Assembly (NCBI GenBank): GCA_015178975.1
Contig: WHVD01000010.1
Coordinates: 372,001 to 436,000, forward strand
DNA: 64,000 nucleotides
Direction of reading: 5' to 3'
From: Hysterangium stoloniferum
Taxonomy: Eukaryota; Basidiomycota; Agaricomycetes; Hysterangiales; Hysterangiaceae
The notes below the pieces were generated by a model that saw only the letters and a list, made by a program, of their open reading frames with translations, ran no database searches and was not told where the DNA came from. The translations under genes were made by a program, and so were the position numbers. Positions 33,816 through 45,294 of the stretch are shown here, one piece after another. Numbering within the stretch: the first letter of the stretch is position 1; each line of letters opens with the position of its first letter.

Positions 33816-35302
33816 GATTTGAACCAAAAGAGGTGAGATTGGATTTTTCCAACTGATTATTAGTAGCGTTACAAGTGAAAAACGAGCCTTTATAACAGCC
33901 ATGTAAGTAAATTGTGATGTAACTATCGAGGCCGGGCAGTTCATTCACAGTAATAACCGTTTGCATCGGATTAGCGAGCATCTCGGACTACAATGTCAAT
34001 TTTTAGCCATCGACAGACATCCCCCATCTCATCGGGGTGGTATGGGCGAAAAACCAATTATTCCGTGGTGAACGGCTTTTTCGAGATTAAAACCGCCTCT
34101 GACGGACCCCTAACCCCGCTGGGCCAAACCAAGCGTTTTGTTCCCTTCCTATGGTTCATCAAGGGTGGGGTTGCAGCAGTCACCGTTGGGCGCTGTAACA
34201 ACGTGTCGCCGTACTGGCCGGAGAAGTAATTTGGAATCGATGCTGTTCTCACACAGGTTGTGCGGATGTTCGGGAAGCAGATCTCTCAACCTTCAGCACG
34301 GTAAGCTGAGATACCTCGGTTAAACCTGGCGACCATATGCGGGCTAAAACGGTTGACAATGGACTTCACAACAGACCTGTATGGGGATATCTCAATGACA
34401 TAAAATATTAACTAAAAGCGAAGATGCTATTGATGACACCGCAATGAGAGAAAGTCACGTTATATAACAAGTCCGTTGGCAGTGGAACGACTACCAGCGA
34501 GCGAGGCGAGCGGGATCTGAGTTTGAATCTCAATCTATCTAGCCACCAAACTCGTACGTTGTTCTTTCCTTCCCCGACCCTGCGAAGCCCGGTATTGCCC
34601 TGTTCAACGTGCAGGGAGGGTTCTGTTGCTTCCTTGATCAAGCCTCGCCATAAATATTTCAAGACATTTGGTGCGAGTTGGCCGGACCCGAACGTCACGG
34701 AAGAGCGGTGAAATATCAGATTCAGTATGCCTTCTCTCCACTTGGGCGGTGATTCCTTGTAGGCCATGTAGACCCCATTTTACCATAATGAAATATGTCA
34801 GGTTCCCAGGTAAGATGTAATTCTGCGTGCCTCGCGCGTCGGCAACTTACCCCCAACCAGTCACCTACATCCCCTCGGACATGCGGTTGTCAGGTTTTGA
34901 TCGTCTGCATACGCGGGAACCTGCGGGGCAAAATGAAATGATAGGAGGCGTATGCGACTGACAATTAACGTCAAGGCCAAAAGCTCATTCCATACGTTCG
35001 GGCTCGTATTTCCAACATGCAGTCAACATATTAGTTACTAGGATCGTCTAGGATGGCATCGAAGCGATGGCCAAGCAGGAACACCTCCAGACCGCCGGGA
35101 ACGGCGGAGTAAGCGTAGACTGACTGCTATGCAAGGAAAATGAAAATTTCCTCAAGTATCCAATTTGAGAGCGACCCTAGTCGTAATTTGCTTCCGATTT
35201 AAGCCTATATCGAGATTATGGATTTCTTCATCGATCGAAATTCACGTACTTTGTTATTAGCGCAAGTTAATCATTTATACTCTAAGTGTTATTATAAAAT
35301 AA
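33816..35302. other. Intergenic, no gene recognised
   Basis: Frames at 34408-34767 and 33993-34323 do not resemble any family and lack convincing splice partners. Confidence 0.5.
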
Positions 35303-36570
35303 TTAAGATGAGCTTTCAGATGTTGTGATGCCACCGCTGAAGTATTCCACTGTCACCGTCCTCGTAATCTCAACAGCTGGGGTACACATTGGCTGCAAGG
35401 CGGTCATCTCTTTACCGCCAAAGGATCGTTTCGGATCAGGCGGTTGTACATTCGACACCGGCAAGCTATTATCTCTGTCCTCGGCTCCAGTCTTTGCCCG
35501 GCCCAGTTTAACCCTCCCCAATTTAATTTTCCGAAATACGCGGCATGCCATGGAATTCTCTAATGCCATATTGAGTACGGGAAACATGTCGCGAAGGAGT
35601 GGTGGCGTGGAAGAGGAGAGTAACACGGCCATTATAACAATATTACCGCCTACGGTAAACCTACGTTCGTGATTCTTAAGTTCTCGAGATAACGTCAAAG
35701 CTGGTTTTTACTGACAAATAATACTGCTGCCCTCCCCGAAGTAATTCTCTCGAAATATAAGGCAAGCTGTCGCCTGCGAAAAATGACCTAATTTTGTGAC
35801 CTGTCGCTGTCTGTTTTATAATACGCCATGATATTGCGATGAAAATGAGCGTGTCGTAGCAGGCTGTAGCTATAATGCCGGCAGAGCTGAACGGTTTGAC
35901 GGCTGTCGGAATGCAACGTTTAGTACTGCCAATGTTTCCCCCGCTCAGGGCGAAGGGGACAGTGAGTGATCCGGCTAGATTGACGAGCCAGAGCAGCGCG
36001 AAAATGGCCACGATGCCACGTTTCCCATCAAAGACTGCCTTGACACGGAAAAAGAAGAGTAGTGACGTTGCTGGAATGGCTACTGCCCAGCAAGAGCCGA
36101 TCACGATTGGAAGTTTTTGGCAAGAAGATATTGGCGCAACTGCGAGCTTCGATATGAGCCTCATAGGATATATATAGACCAAGCTCCCCACCGTGGAAAA
36201 GAGTTGTGGCAGTTATATGTGCTAAGGATGTAAAACTGTAGGGCTCATTCACGTCGCAGCAACAAGACAATGTGATTGCACTCACCGAGATATGAAATAG
36301 ATAATTGTTGGTAGGGTAATTTTATGCCGAGTAACAAGGCAGTAATCTTTCACCGCATTGGATAACATATCCCATACAAAGACCTAGAGAAATAAATTAA
36401 AGACCAGGTGATTTTCTATATGCATATTTTCTTGGACTCACAGCAAGAGCGGCAATAGATAAATAACGTGTAGCTTCGAGCTGCGCAGCGAGACTGGGTG
36501 GAAGAAAAGCCAACGACGTGTTGGGATTTAAAAGGGGAAATATAATGGAGGTGGTGTCATTCCCTGTCAT
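35303..36570 (-). CDS. Seven-helix membrane protein, DUF6533-like (paralog 2)
   Basis: Five exons: 36570-36442, 36383-36286, 36235-36192, 36139-35716, 35660-35303. They encode 350 residues. Exons 2 and 3 have exactly the lengths of paralog 1 (98 and 44 nt) and the same phases. Shared blocks include LEATRYLSIA, KPFSSAGII, ISRELLRGGQQYYL and STPPLLRDMFPV. The DUF6533 part is VFVWDMLSNAVKDYCL. The C-terminal tail differs and has a GRVKLGRAKTG stretch. The gene lies head to head with monooxygenase B (924 bp apart). Confidence 0.85.
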
Positions 36571-37494
36571 GATGATATTAGTTCCAGCTGGTTTATTGTG
36601 TCTAGATTAATTGGGTGGGGGGAAAGTCTTCGTAAGGCCATATATTTTCCTCTTAACTAGCATGTAAAATAGGGTTCGTACCAGCCTTTATGCTCATTGT
36701 TCGCCGAGACCCAAACGTCATACATTCATGATGTAGTGACATTGCGATCACCATTGCAAGTGTTAGGTCTTTCTTACGCCGAGATACGCCTTGCAAGTTA
36801 AAGCTTGTCCTCGGACAAGTGTACAAATACAATAATTACAGCATCGAGCTAGTAGTTGTCGAGCTCTCAGAGTAGTAAAGTGAATATATAGCTTGAAAGC
36901 TCTTCAATTTCTTTGGAGCATTCACAAGAAAGCGATTCTAGGTTATTGGCTAGATTTTTTTTTCCCCGCAGGCATGGTAATAGATTACTCCCCATTCTCC
37001 ACTATTTTTAGTAATAAAAAGTCAAAGTAATCTCAAATGCTCTTGCAAACATCTCATAAAAAATAGTATTATTTGGTGTTTGTTAAGGTACATATCAGGA
37101 TCGGCATGACCGGATTACCAGATTGTGCTTTCCCATCGCATATCATGATTATTTGTAATCTGGATATCAGGAACCAATTTAATTTACTAATATTTATTAA
37201 TTGGAAGTGCTATTTCCAAACGGGATGCTATAAATTACTATTGGTACGGCAAGTTTTTTCTCACCCCTCACCTCTCACGTATTTTTTGAAGAAAGGCTTG
37301 AGGGGCTCCATCCGATTGCTAGTACTCCAAGGTGATACTTGACGTTTTTTAAAGTTAGCCTTAAACCTGTGAGTGGGTACTACTTTGCTTCAACGGTCAA
37401 TCATTTCCAATAGCAATCGAAACACACATGATGTGGCGTGTGCTGATCATAACATAGAAGACATTTAGGAATAATATCAGTTAATCCAAGTGTA
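36571..37494. promoter_or_regulatory. Divergent promoter region, membrane protein 2 and monooxygenase B
   Basis: The two start codons face away from each other across 924 bp, so control elements for both must be here or overlap the genes. No known binding site could be assigned. Confidence 0.35.
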
Positions 37495-39302
37495 ATGACA
37501 AGTTCTGTGCGGCTACGTGTCGCCATTTGGTGCGCCCGTCGCTGCCAGTGTCGACATATCACAAAGGCTAACTTAGGCTCTTTCGAAAGTGGGGGAGGCA
37601 TTGGCGGATTAACCCTTGCATTGGCGCTAGCCCGCTATGCTGATCTGCAGCTCGAAATATACGAGGGCGCTACTAAGTTTGAAGAAATCGGCGCTGGCCT
37701 GGCTCTATGGGGTCGAAGCGTTCAGGCACTGAAGAAACTTGGTCTTGAGCCGAAGCTACGGAGGATATCTCCCGGAAGCGATGAAAGTAAGGCTGTTAGC
37801 TGTGTCTAATCTTCAAGCTTTTGATGCCCATTCGGATATCCGATTCGCCTTCAGAATCGGAGATGCGATTGAGGAAGGCCAATGTGCCGTCGGGCGGAGA
37901 AGTGATCGGAAAGATGACACTTTCCAGTAAGACGAAGTCTACAGTTTAATCATTGACTGACATGAGTACCACGCTGGCCAACCTATCGCAGCGATGATCG
38001 GATTTCATAGAGCCCAGTTTATTGCTTTGCTAGTTGATCTGCTCGCGGAAACAGGACGTGCCACGACACATTTTGGGAAGCGATGTGTCTCGTTCGTGCA
38101 GAAAGATGAAGATAAAGGCGATGGTATGGTAACGGCGCACTTCAAAGACGGATCTTCCGTGACATGCGACGTGCTTATCGGATGTGATGGGATTAAAAGT
38201 GCCGTGAGGGAGGAATTGATGCGCGAACACACTGGCCATCAAAATAAATATGAAATCCCCAATAACAGTCCCGGAAGAACGTTTGCTGGCACCCAGTTTA
38301 GCGGCACAGTGGCGTATAGGGCATTGATAATGCCTACAGACCTGAAGAAGTTCGACGAGAACCACAGTGCATTGACAATGCGGACAACTGTACGTGGTCG
38401 TTGTCCGAGTATGCGAGTATGTCAATCGCTAACCACGTCGCTTTCTCAAGTATACCGGAAAAGATAGAGTAAGCGACTTACTATAAGTATCCTGATCTAG
38501 CCTGAGTATCTATACATCACCTTAGCATATCGTGACGTATCCGGTTGCTGGTGGACGCTTCATCAACTTCGTTGGCTATTGTTCCAACCCAGAGCGGCAA
38601 GAAGAGTGGGCAAGTGGGCCGTGGGTAGTCGACGTCGACCAGAACGAGCTCCTCGCGCAGTATGACACCTTTGAACCCGAAGTCCAGATGATGCTGCAGG
38701 TGAGTGCTATACCTACGTCGAGAAGAATTCTCGTCATGTCCATGAGCGCGCGCCAGTGTATCAGCAAGTCCTCCAGATGGGCTATGTATGAGGTCGAACC
38801 TCTGCCTTTCTGGTCCAAAGGCCGAGTGACGATCCTCGGAGATGCGGTAAGTGCCTCGTATGACATGACGGCACAACATTAAGTACCAGTTGTTTAGGCT
38901 CACGCCATGCCGCCCTTTATTGGTGCTGGTGGCGGTCAAGGCATAGAGGTAAATTCTTTCAGTACTGATGTTGCCATATGACTGACTCTTATATAGGATG
39001 TATATGTCCTGGCTCGCCTGCTTGGGGACCCATCTGCAACACGTGAGAGTCTCCCCTCCGTTCTCCGTGCTTACGAGGAGATACGGCGTCCCCGCGCGAT
39101 CAAGACCCTCCTTTGCACTCGGAATGCCAGGCGTGCGATGGAATATCAAGAAGAATACGAGGACGCTGAAGCATCAACGATCGAAACGGCTCTAGCTGCC
39201 GCAACGCACTGGCTGTGGGAGGAAAATGGTGACATCGACGATGATGTGGGAGAGGCATTGAGGATCGTACACGAACTAGAAAGTGATGCCAAGAAGAAAT
39301 AA
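37495..39302 (+). CDS. FAD-dependent aromatic-type monooxygenase B
   Basis: Nine exons: 37495-37529, 37590-37786, 37855-37926, 37992-38389, 38451-38468, 38526-38699, 38769-38846, 38898-38948, 38997-39302. They give 442 residues. The intron positions match monooxygenase A, including an 18-nt exon (encoding YTGKDR here). Motifs: GGGIGG near the N-terminus, VLIGCDGIKSAVREE, and VTILGDAAHAMPPFIGAGGG. The exon 3 acceptor was chosen at TTCAG (37854), since it keeps phase and gives a sensible intron length. The C-terminus is longer and acidic compared with A. Likely an active class A flavin monooxygenase; the substrate is unknown. Confidence 0.9.
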
Positions 39303-41579
39303 TTCCCGAGAAAATTCAAGTAAATGATGATCAAGACCCGATCCCTCTTTTGCGAGGGTGTCCCTGTGCGATCCCGATCATTTGTAAATAAATTGGTGTT
39401 TTTTGGAGGGGTGGATACGTCGTCTGCTCCGGTGTGGAGATTTACTAGATTTACTTGCCCGTCTGGAAAACGGATCGACCCAAGCGACCGGAGGCCGCTA
39501 AGGCCAGGATACCAAGCTGGCGCCCATAAAAAAAAAACTCTTCCCGCTCACGTCGCAAGTAGGAAAGTAGGAGGGTCAGGTTGATGGGACCTTTTAGGAC
39601 GTACGACCTGGAATTTTTTGTTTAGCATTCCCTACAAATGAAGGAAGCCTTTGATGCGCTCGTTCGCTGTACTGCGGTTGCCTCCGATGTGCTGAATAAT
39701 AGAGTTGAACCTACTGATGGCGAGGGCAATGATCGTTAGGATTGCAATGTGAAGTGAGGGCCTATGCCATCGGAATCGGATAAACTATAATCTATTAGTA
39801 CACCGGAAGGGCCACGGCGAGAACGAAATCATCATTAATTTCCTCGTCACCCCCCTCGGCGTTATTAATTAGCGTGAAGCGCATACAATCTACGAGACGC
39901 ATGGCGTGCTTCTTGTGGTCGAGGGGTATTTTCGGATTTAACAGCTTGCTCTTGCAAAAATGAGCCCACTGGGCGCAGGGAAGTTCTGATTTGGTGCATT
40001 ATGCAAATCATTAAAAGAGGTGATCATAGCATACTTTCTATCGAAAATCGAGATGTCGGTAGGCGGGCGAAGGCTATTTTTAGCCTCCGCATCTTAGCCA
40101 GCGGACATCTCGTTTAAATCAGCTCGTTCTAGGTACAATTCATGGACTGTCGCTATTATTCTCTAGCAATCGTACAAGTGAAATGGCTATGTTAATAGGT
40201 CACGGAATTCCATGTATTCACGTGGATACCTATATAGAATTTATTAATGCCCAGACAACAGTCTACGTTCAAATTCTCCCTTGTATTACTCCCTTGTATA
40301 GGGTACAACTAATCTGTCAATCTGGAATGGCTTGTTGTGCAATGAACCCTTTCGAACGCCACCTTTGTGATGTGTCCCTTGAACCTTTATTATGATTGTA
40401 TTTGAAAAGAAGAGAAGAGCGTGTATGGGACAGGTAGCGCAATAATGGATGTGATTCTCCGCAATGCAAGATACTATGTAACATCTTTTTCTTATAATGA
40501 TGGTCATGGGCGGTTATCTCGACACGTGCTCCCCCTGTCCTTTAATAATCCAGCTTTTTCCAGAAAGAAGCTTCCCCGGAACCCCGCGTGCCAATTATCC
40601 AGTAATTATAATTAAAAATACCATAATTTATAATTCTGGTACATATAACTATTGTCTGTGTCTGAAATCTCAGCGGATACCTCCGAAGTGCTGAGTTTGA
40701 CATTTCCTAGAATAATCCTGAACACAAATCGAATTGCTCCGGTGGGCATCTTACATTTAACGAAACCCAATCCTTCAAATATGTGTGTCAAACACAATTG
40801 TGAGCTGCAATGGGAAGTTCAGGGTCATACCTGCCGCAGGCTTGGCCGGTGTACCGCAGTTTTCTGACCAAGTTTGAGGGATGTTCATATAAGACTGTTG
40901 ATCAAAGCTTTCTTGATTATCACCCTTCCTCCTATCGAGACTATGCCAATTAGGATTGCAGTGATAAACTCCAAGCTTCTCATTGGCTGGAAGTCGCCGG
41001 TGTAATGACATCCTTATCCTGTGCTTTGACAACAACTTCAGGTCTACTGATGCTTGTCGTTATCTTATGCCTCACGCTTGTCGTTATCTCATGCAACAAC
41101 TTTAGGTCATAATAATGCCTGCAAAGATATCATGTCGAAGCTTCACATAGCTGCAGTGGACTCTAGAGTTTTCATTGAATCTGGATTATTAAAACTCTGT
41201 TTTGTTTTTTTCCGGTAGTAGTTGCAATTCCTTTTTTACAAGTAAACTTGTAAACCTTCTGATTAGGCTCCACCAACGTGACCACCGGATCCAATTCGCG
41301 AGCACCGCGACGGTAGCTCACGGTTTAATATCATGTCCAGAGAAAGATCCTGTTCCGCGTACAAAAACGGCTCTAAGTCGGATTATACCTAATTATTCTG
41401 AACCTCGTCACCCCAATTGTTTGAACCGTTGAGCACACACAAGACAACGCCGCACAGACGTTTCGTTTGAAGGCGCCAAATAGAATCCCATGAAAACATT
41501 ACATCAATTGCTTCCGTCCCTCGCGTCACAGCACTACTTCAGGCGGTTCAGTGCCAGTCAGTCTAACTATCGGTACAGA
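39303..41579. other. Intergenic, no gene recognised
   Basis: 2.3 kb with only short frames. An in-frame upstream ATG at 41490 could extend the aldo-keto reductase (see that entry). Confidence 0.5.
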
Positions 41580-43003
41580 ATGTCCAATTTAATTGGCCGG
41601 GACCTCAAGATCGATTCTACGATAAAGGTACTATTCTTTCCAATCTTGATAGACGTCTCACGTGCCGACCATGGTTCTATCAACATCAGTTAAATGATGG
41701 CGTAGACATGCCTCTGCTTGGACTTGGTGAGACACAATGGTTTATTCCACTGTTAATATTTATAAAATATGTCATGTACTAAGGTGTTTATGAGATGAAC
41801 GATGCCCAGACCGAACAGAGTGTCATGTGGGCTTTGGAGGTACGTCACTGACGGGCTAGGTTGTATTTTCACGAACCTAACTGCCTGCCTATGCGCAGGC
41901 AGGCTACCGATTGATCGTTGGTTTTTAGAATGTTGACATTTGCCGTGACGTGTCGTTCAAACTAAGCCAAACAGGACACAGCCGAGTGGTACGAGAACGA
42001 GCGGCCTGCTGGAAAAGCTATCCGCGACTTTCTTGCCAAGTATCCGTCCGTCCCGCGTAGCGCAATATTCTATGAGACCAAGCTCAAATACAACCTGGGA
42101 AGAGATAAATCTCAGAGGGCATTCCTGAGAAGTATGGAAGAGTGCGGACTTGAGTGCGTGAATTCCTTTTCTTTTCTTTCCTTTTTTCTTTTTGACAGGA
42201 AAACAAACTGTCTACTTATGTCCTGCCTTAGGTATGTTGACCTATATCTCCTCCACTCACCGCTAGGCGGCCCAAAAATGCGCCGTGAGTCATGGGATGT
42301 GGCTCTTGATGCCAGAAGATCTGGGTTAGTTCGCAGCGTGGGTGTGAGCAACTTCGGCATAGAACATCTTCGGGAAATCGTAGAACACAGGCCTCGTGAC
42401 GAATGGCCAAGTGTCAACCAGGTAAGTTATCTTAATGCGTACTAATCAGACGTCGGGCGTGACGCACAGAAAGATCGACCTGCATCCATTCATGACTCAC
42501 GTGAAGCTCGTTGACTATTGCAAGGAGCACGCCATTGCGCTTCAGGTATGGCGAACACAATCGCTTGATCTTTTCTATCCTTACCCCTGCGTCAGGCGTG
42601 GGCTCCGCTTGTACGCAGCATGCGGTTCAATCACCCGACGATTGAGGCCTTGGCAAAAAAGCACGAGAAGACCCCCGCTCAAATCCTGCTCAGGTGGTCA
42701 CTACAGAAGGTACGAGATGTCGCCATGGGGTGGTCCGCCTATCCAGAGTTGGATCTAAGGAATTGACCAACCACAGGGTTATGCTGCAATTCCCAAGAGT
42801 GTGAAGCAGGAACGTATTATTGAAAATACGAAAGTGTTTGGCTGGGAATTGAGCCAAGAGGATATGGCGTCTTTAGGGGTTTTGAACGAGAGTAAGTGTC
42901 AAGCGAGAGTAAAAAACAAAAGCTATTTTTTTTAGATGAACAATACTGAAGCATCTCGCGCGCAGATTTGTTGACCGACTGGGATGTGACCACTGTGGAG
43001 TAG
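41580..43003 (+). CDS. Aldo-keto reductase
   Basis: Ten exons: 41580-41627, 41690-41726, 41784-41839, 41899-41916, 41975-42153, 42232-42421, 42474-42545, 42596-42709, 42777-42891, 42966-43003. They give 288 residues, normal for the AKR family. The catalytic set is complete: Asp and Tyr in LIDTAEWYENE, Lys in FYETKLKY, His in LYLLHSPLGG. The NADPH-binding end IPKSVKQERIIENTKVF is also present. Family members reduce aldehydes and ketones with NADPH. An upstream in-frame ATG (41490) would add 30 residues rich in S, R and Q, which look like a mitochondrial presequence; the shorter start is preferred because it fits the usual AKR N-terminus. It sits between monooxygenases B and C, in the same direction. 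Confidence 0.88.
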
Positions 43004-45294
43004 AGGACTGGCGGCGAACGTTCGGTTTCGCTCTGGTCGTAAACTGATAACAAGGTTGTACCGTACCAAAGTTCCGATAACTCAATTCTATGTTTGTGCA
43101 TAAGGCACGGAGGGGCGAGAGCTGATTTATCATAGTGTCCATGAGAACATGCAGATTGAAGCGGAAACCGTCAGTTATCTTCTACTAGTTAACGGGTAGT
43201 AGCTGACTCGTCTATCTATGACGACGGCCGATTGTCACCTACACCTACACTTTAAGCGTAGAAATTCGGGTCAACCGGGCACTTGTGGAATATCTCAGCA
43301 CTAGCAGAATCATGGCCGGGTGCTCGACTGTCCAGTACACCTGAAGTTTCAGAGACGTCGGTTGATGGTTTCAGCCCGGCTGCTCAAAACCAGATCTAGT
43401 AAACAGCCTGCATTGGGACAATTTAGATCTATCTTGGCTATGTCTTAAATATTCCCCATAAAAATATGAGACCTCCGAAGAGGCCGGCTGCCAGTGGCTG
43501 TGGTAGAACAATAATAAAAATGAGCCCTTCCTCATGGATACTTAAAGGCCAGTTTCTGGCTCATCCCTATTTTCGGGGATGTAACACTGCTATAATTACA
43601 CGTGTTATCTGAGGGGGCGGATGAATATCGGAGTACACCTGCGAATCGCGTGACGACAGGCCGGTGCCTGCGTGACGTTGTTCTCAGTAACGGCTCATGA
43701 ATCATTGACCCGCTGAGTAAATGACACGCCAAGCGGTCCTTGATGGCGGCCTGTCGTTTTGTGCCACCAAGTGTCATTATTGCCTCAATCAGATGTCTCA
43801 GTGGCCGAACTGTCAGGAATATGGCAAGTGGATCATGACACAAGTTAACTATTATCACCGACGGATAACACAGCTAGCCTCCATGACTCACTTGTAAAAT
43901 ATATTGAAGAAAAGGAGTAGGTTTAGCCACGGATAACACAGCTACTTTCCATGACTCACTTGTAAAATATATTGAAGAAAAGGAGCAGGTTAGCCACGTG
44001 CGTCAACTGTTTAGCAGATGTCACGTGTTGTTCTGGTCACGCCAAAAGGCGACCTCCGCTCGAAAGTATTTGGCATCCGGTATGGAGTGGCACCCTTTCA
44101 CTGATGGAGAAAAAAAATTCAGACGAATGTATCACATGTGGCCGACTTTGAAATAAATTCATGCGAAAGGTCACGTTCCTGCTTCAAAGTTAATGGCTCA
44201 ACGATGGACCCCATTACAAAAAGATTTTGGACTCAGAAAATCAAGGAAAGGGCCAATAATATCCCTCTTTTGTTGTTCTTCCCGCTTGAACTCTGAACCT
44301 TCTCTTCTCAAAAAATTTCGATATGACGGTCGCCAGTTTATATTTAGCCGACCCATACGCCAGGTCACATTTGGCAGGTCCACATCACCCCGGTTGAGGC
44401 GATCCATGAGACATTAGGTTACTGCTGTAATGTAATCGGATGCCTCCGCATTTTCCATTTGTGCCTCTGGTATAAACCCGTTTCCGAAAAGTCTAATCAG
44501 GGAACACCAACGCAAAATTCCTTGCGTCCGAAGAAGAAGCGGCACAGTCCGCATGATCTGCAGCCAGCCATTAATGGCCTTGTTATGACAGGTAGTTGTC
44601 CTTTTGTTCGGTTTATCTTATTATCTTATGGGCAAGCAATGGACAAAACATGACTCGGTATGTGTTCTATTTATACTATCTTTCGGCGTAGATGTATTTC
44701 AACTGGTCATTTTTGTTCCACTTCCAGCCACTTGTACTATTCCTGTACCGATATCGTCGGGGTGTCCGAGAAAAACGCACTTGGAATTTGAAGTCAGTGA
44801 CTGCCAACGAAGGGTAAGGTTGCCAGAATTCGAAGCGGAAGCAATTAGTGTGATGTGACTACGGCAATGGGGCTAGTCACCTTCAATTTACCTCGGCGGA
44901 TCTGACACTCTGATACGCCTGTTAGTCTTTGCGTCTTCCAATGAAAAAGCAAGAAAAAATGAAGAATGTGATATGAAAAAGGGAGAATGACATAACTGAC
45001 AGCCTCCTACCGAACTAGCGAAGACGCACTATGGGGGGGAGGTTAAATATGCGGCCACCGTCTCTCTCCATCCTGGCCGGTGCCTGCTGCCCACATTCCG
45101 TTCGGCTCGGATGCATGATCGGCAAGGGTATGAAAGACCTCTCGCACGCTTTCGCGCCGAAATGGAAGCTTCCGATCTGACCGGATGCAGTCAGTGGTTA
45201 GATATACCCTGGCCTAGCTTCTCACGATGTCTGCGGCCAATCGTCGTTACAAAAAGCCGAGGAAAAAATAATTCCTTCACCACAGCCCCTCTCC
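43004..45294. other. Intergenic, contains a short tandem repeat
   Basis: No gene recognised. Frames at 44193-44858 look random. The only structure seen is the 68-bp tandem duplication at 43861-43995. Confidence 0.5.
43861..43995. repeat. Tandem duplication of a 68-bp unit
   Basis: Copies 43861-43928 and 43929-43995 both begin ACGGATAACACAGCTA and include CATGACTCACTTGTAAAATA. They differ at a few positions, so the duplication is recent. Confidence 0.9.

Noticed and set aside
34408-34767. A 119-codon minus-strand frame between monooxygenase A and membrane protein 2
   Set aside because: No family resemblance, no splice partners, and an overlapping plus-strand frame of similar quality.
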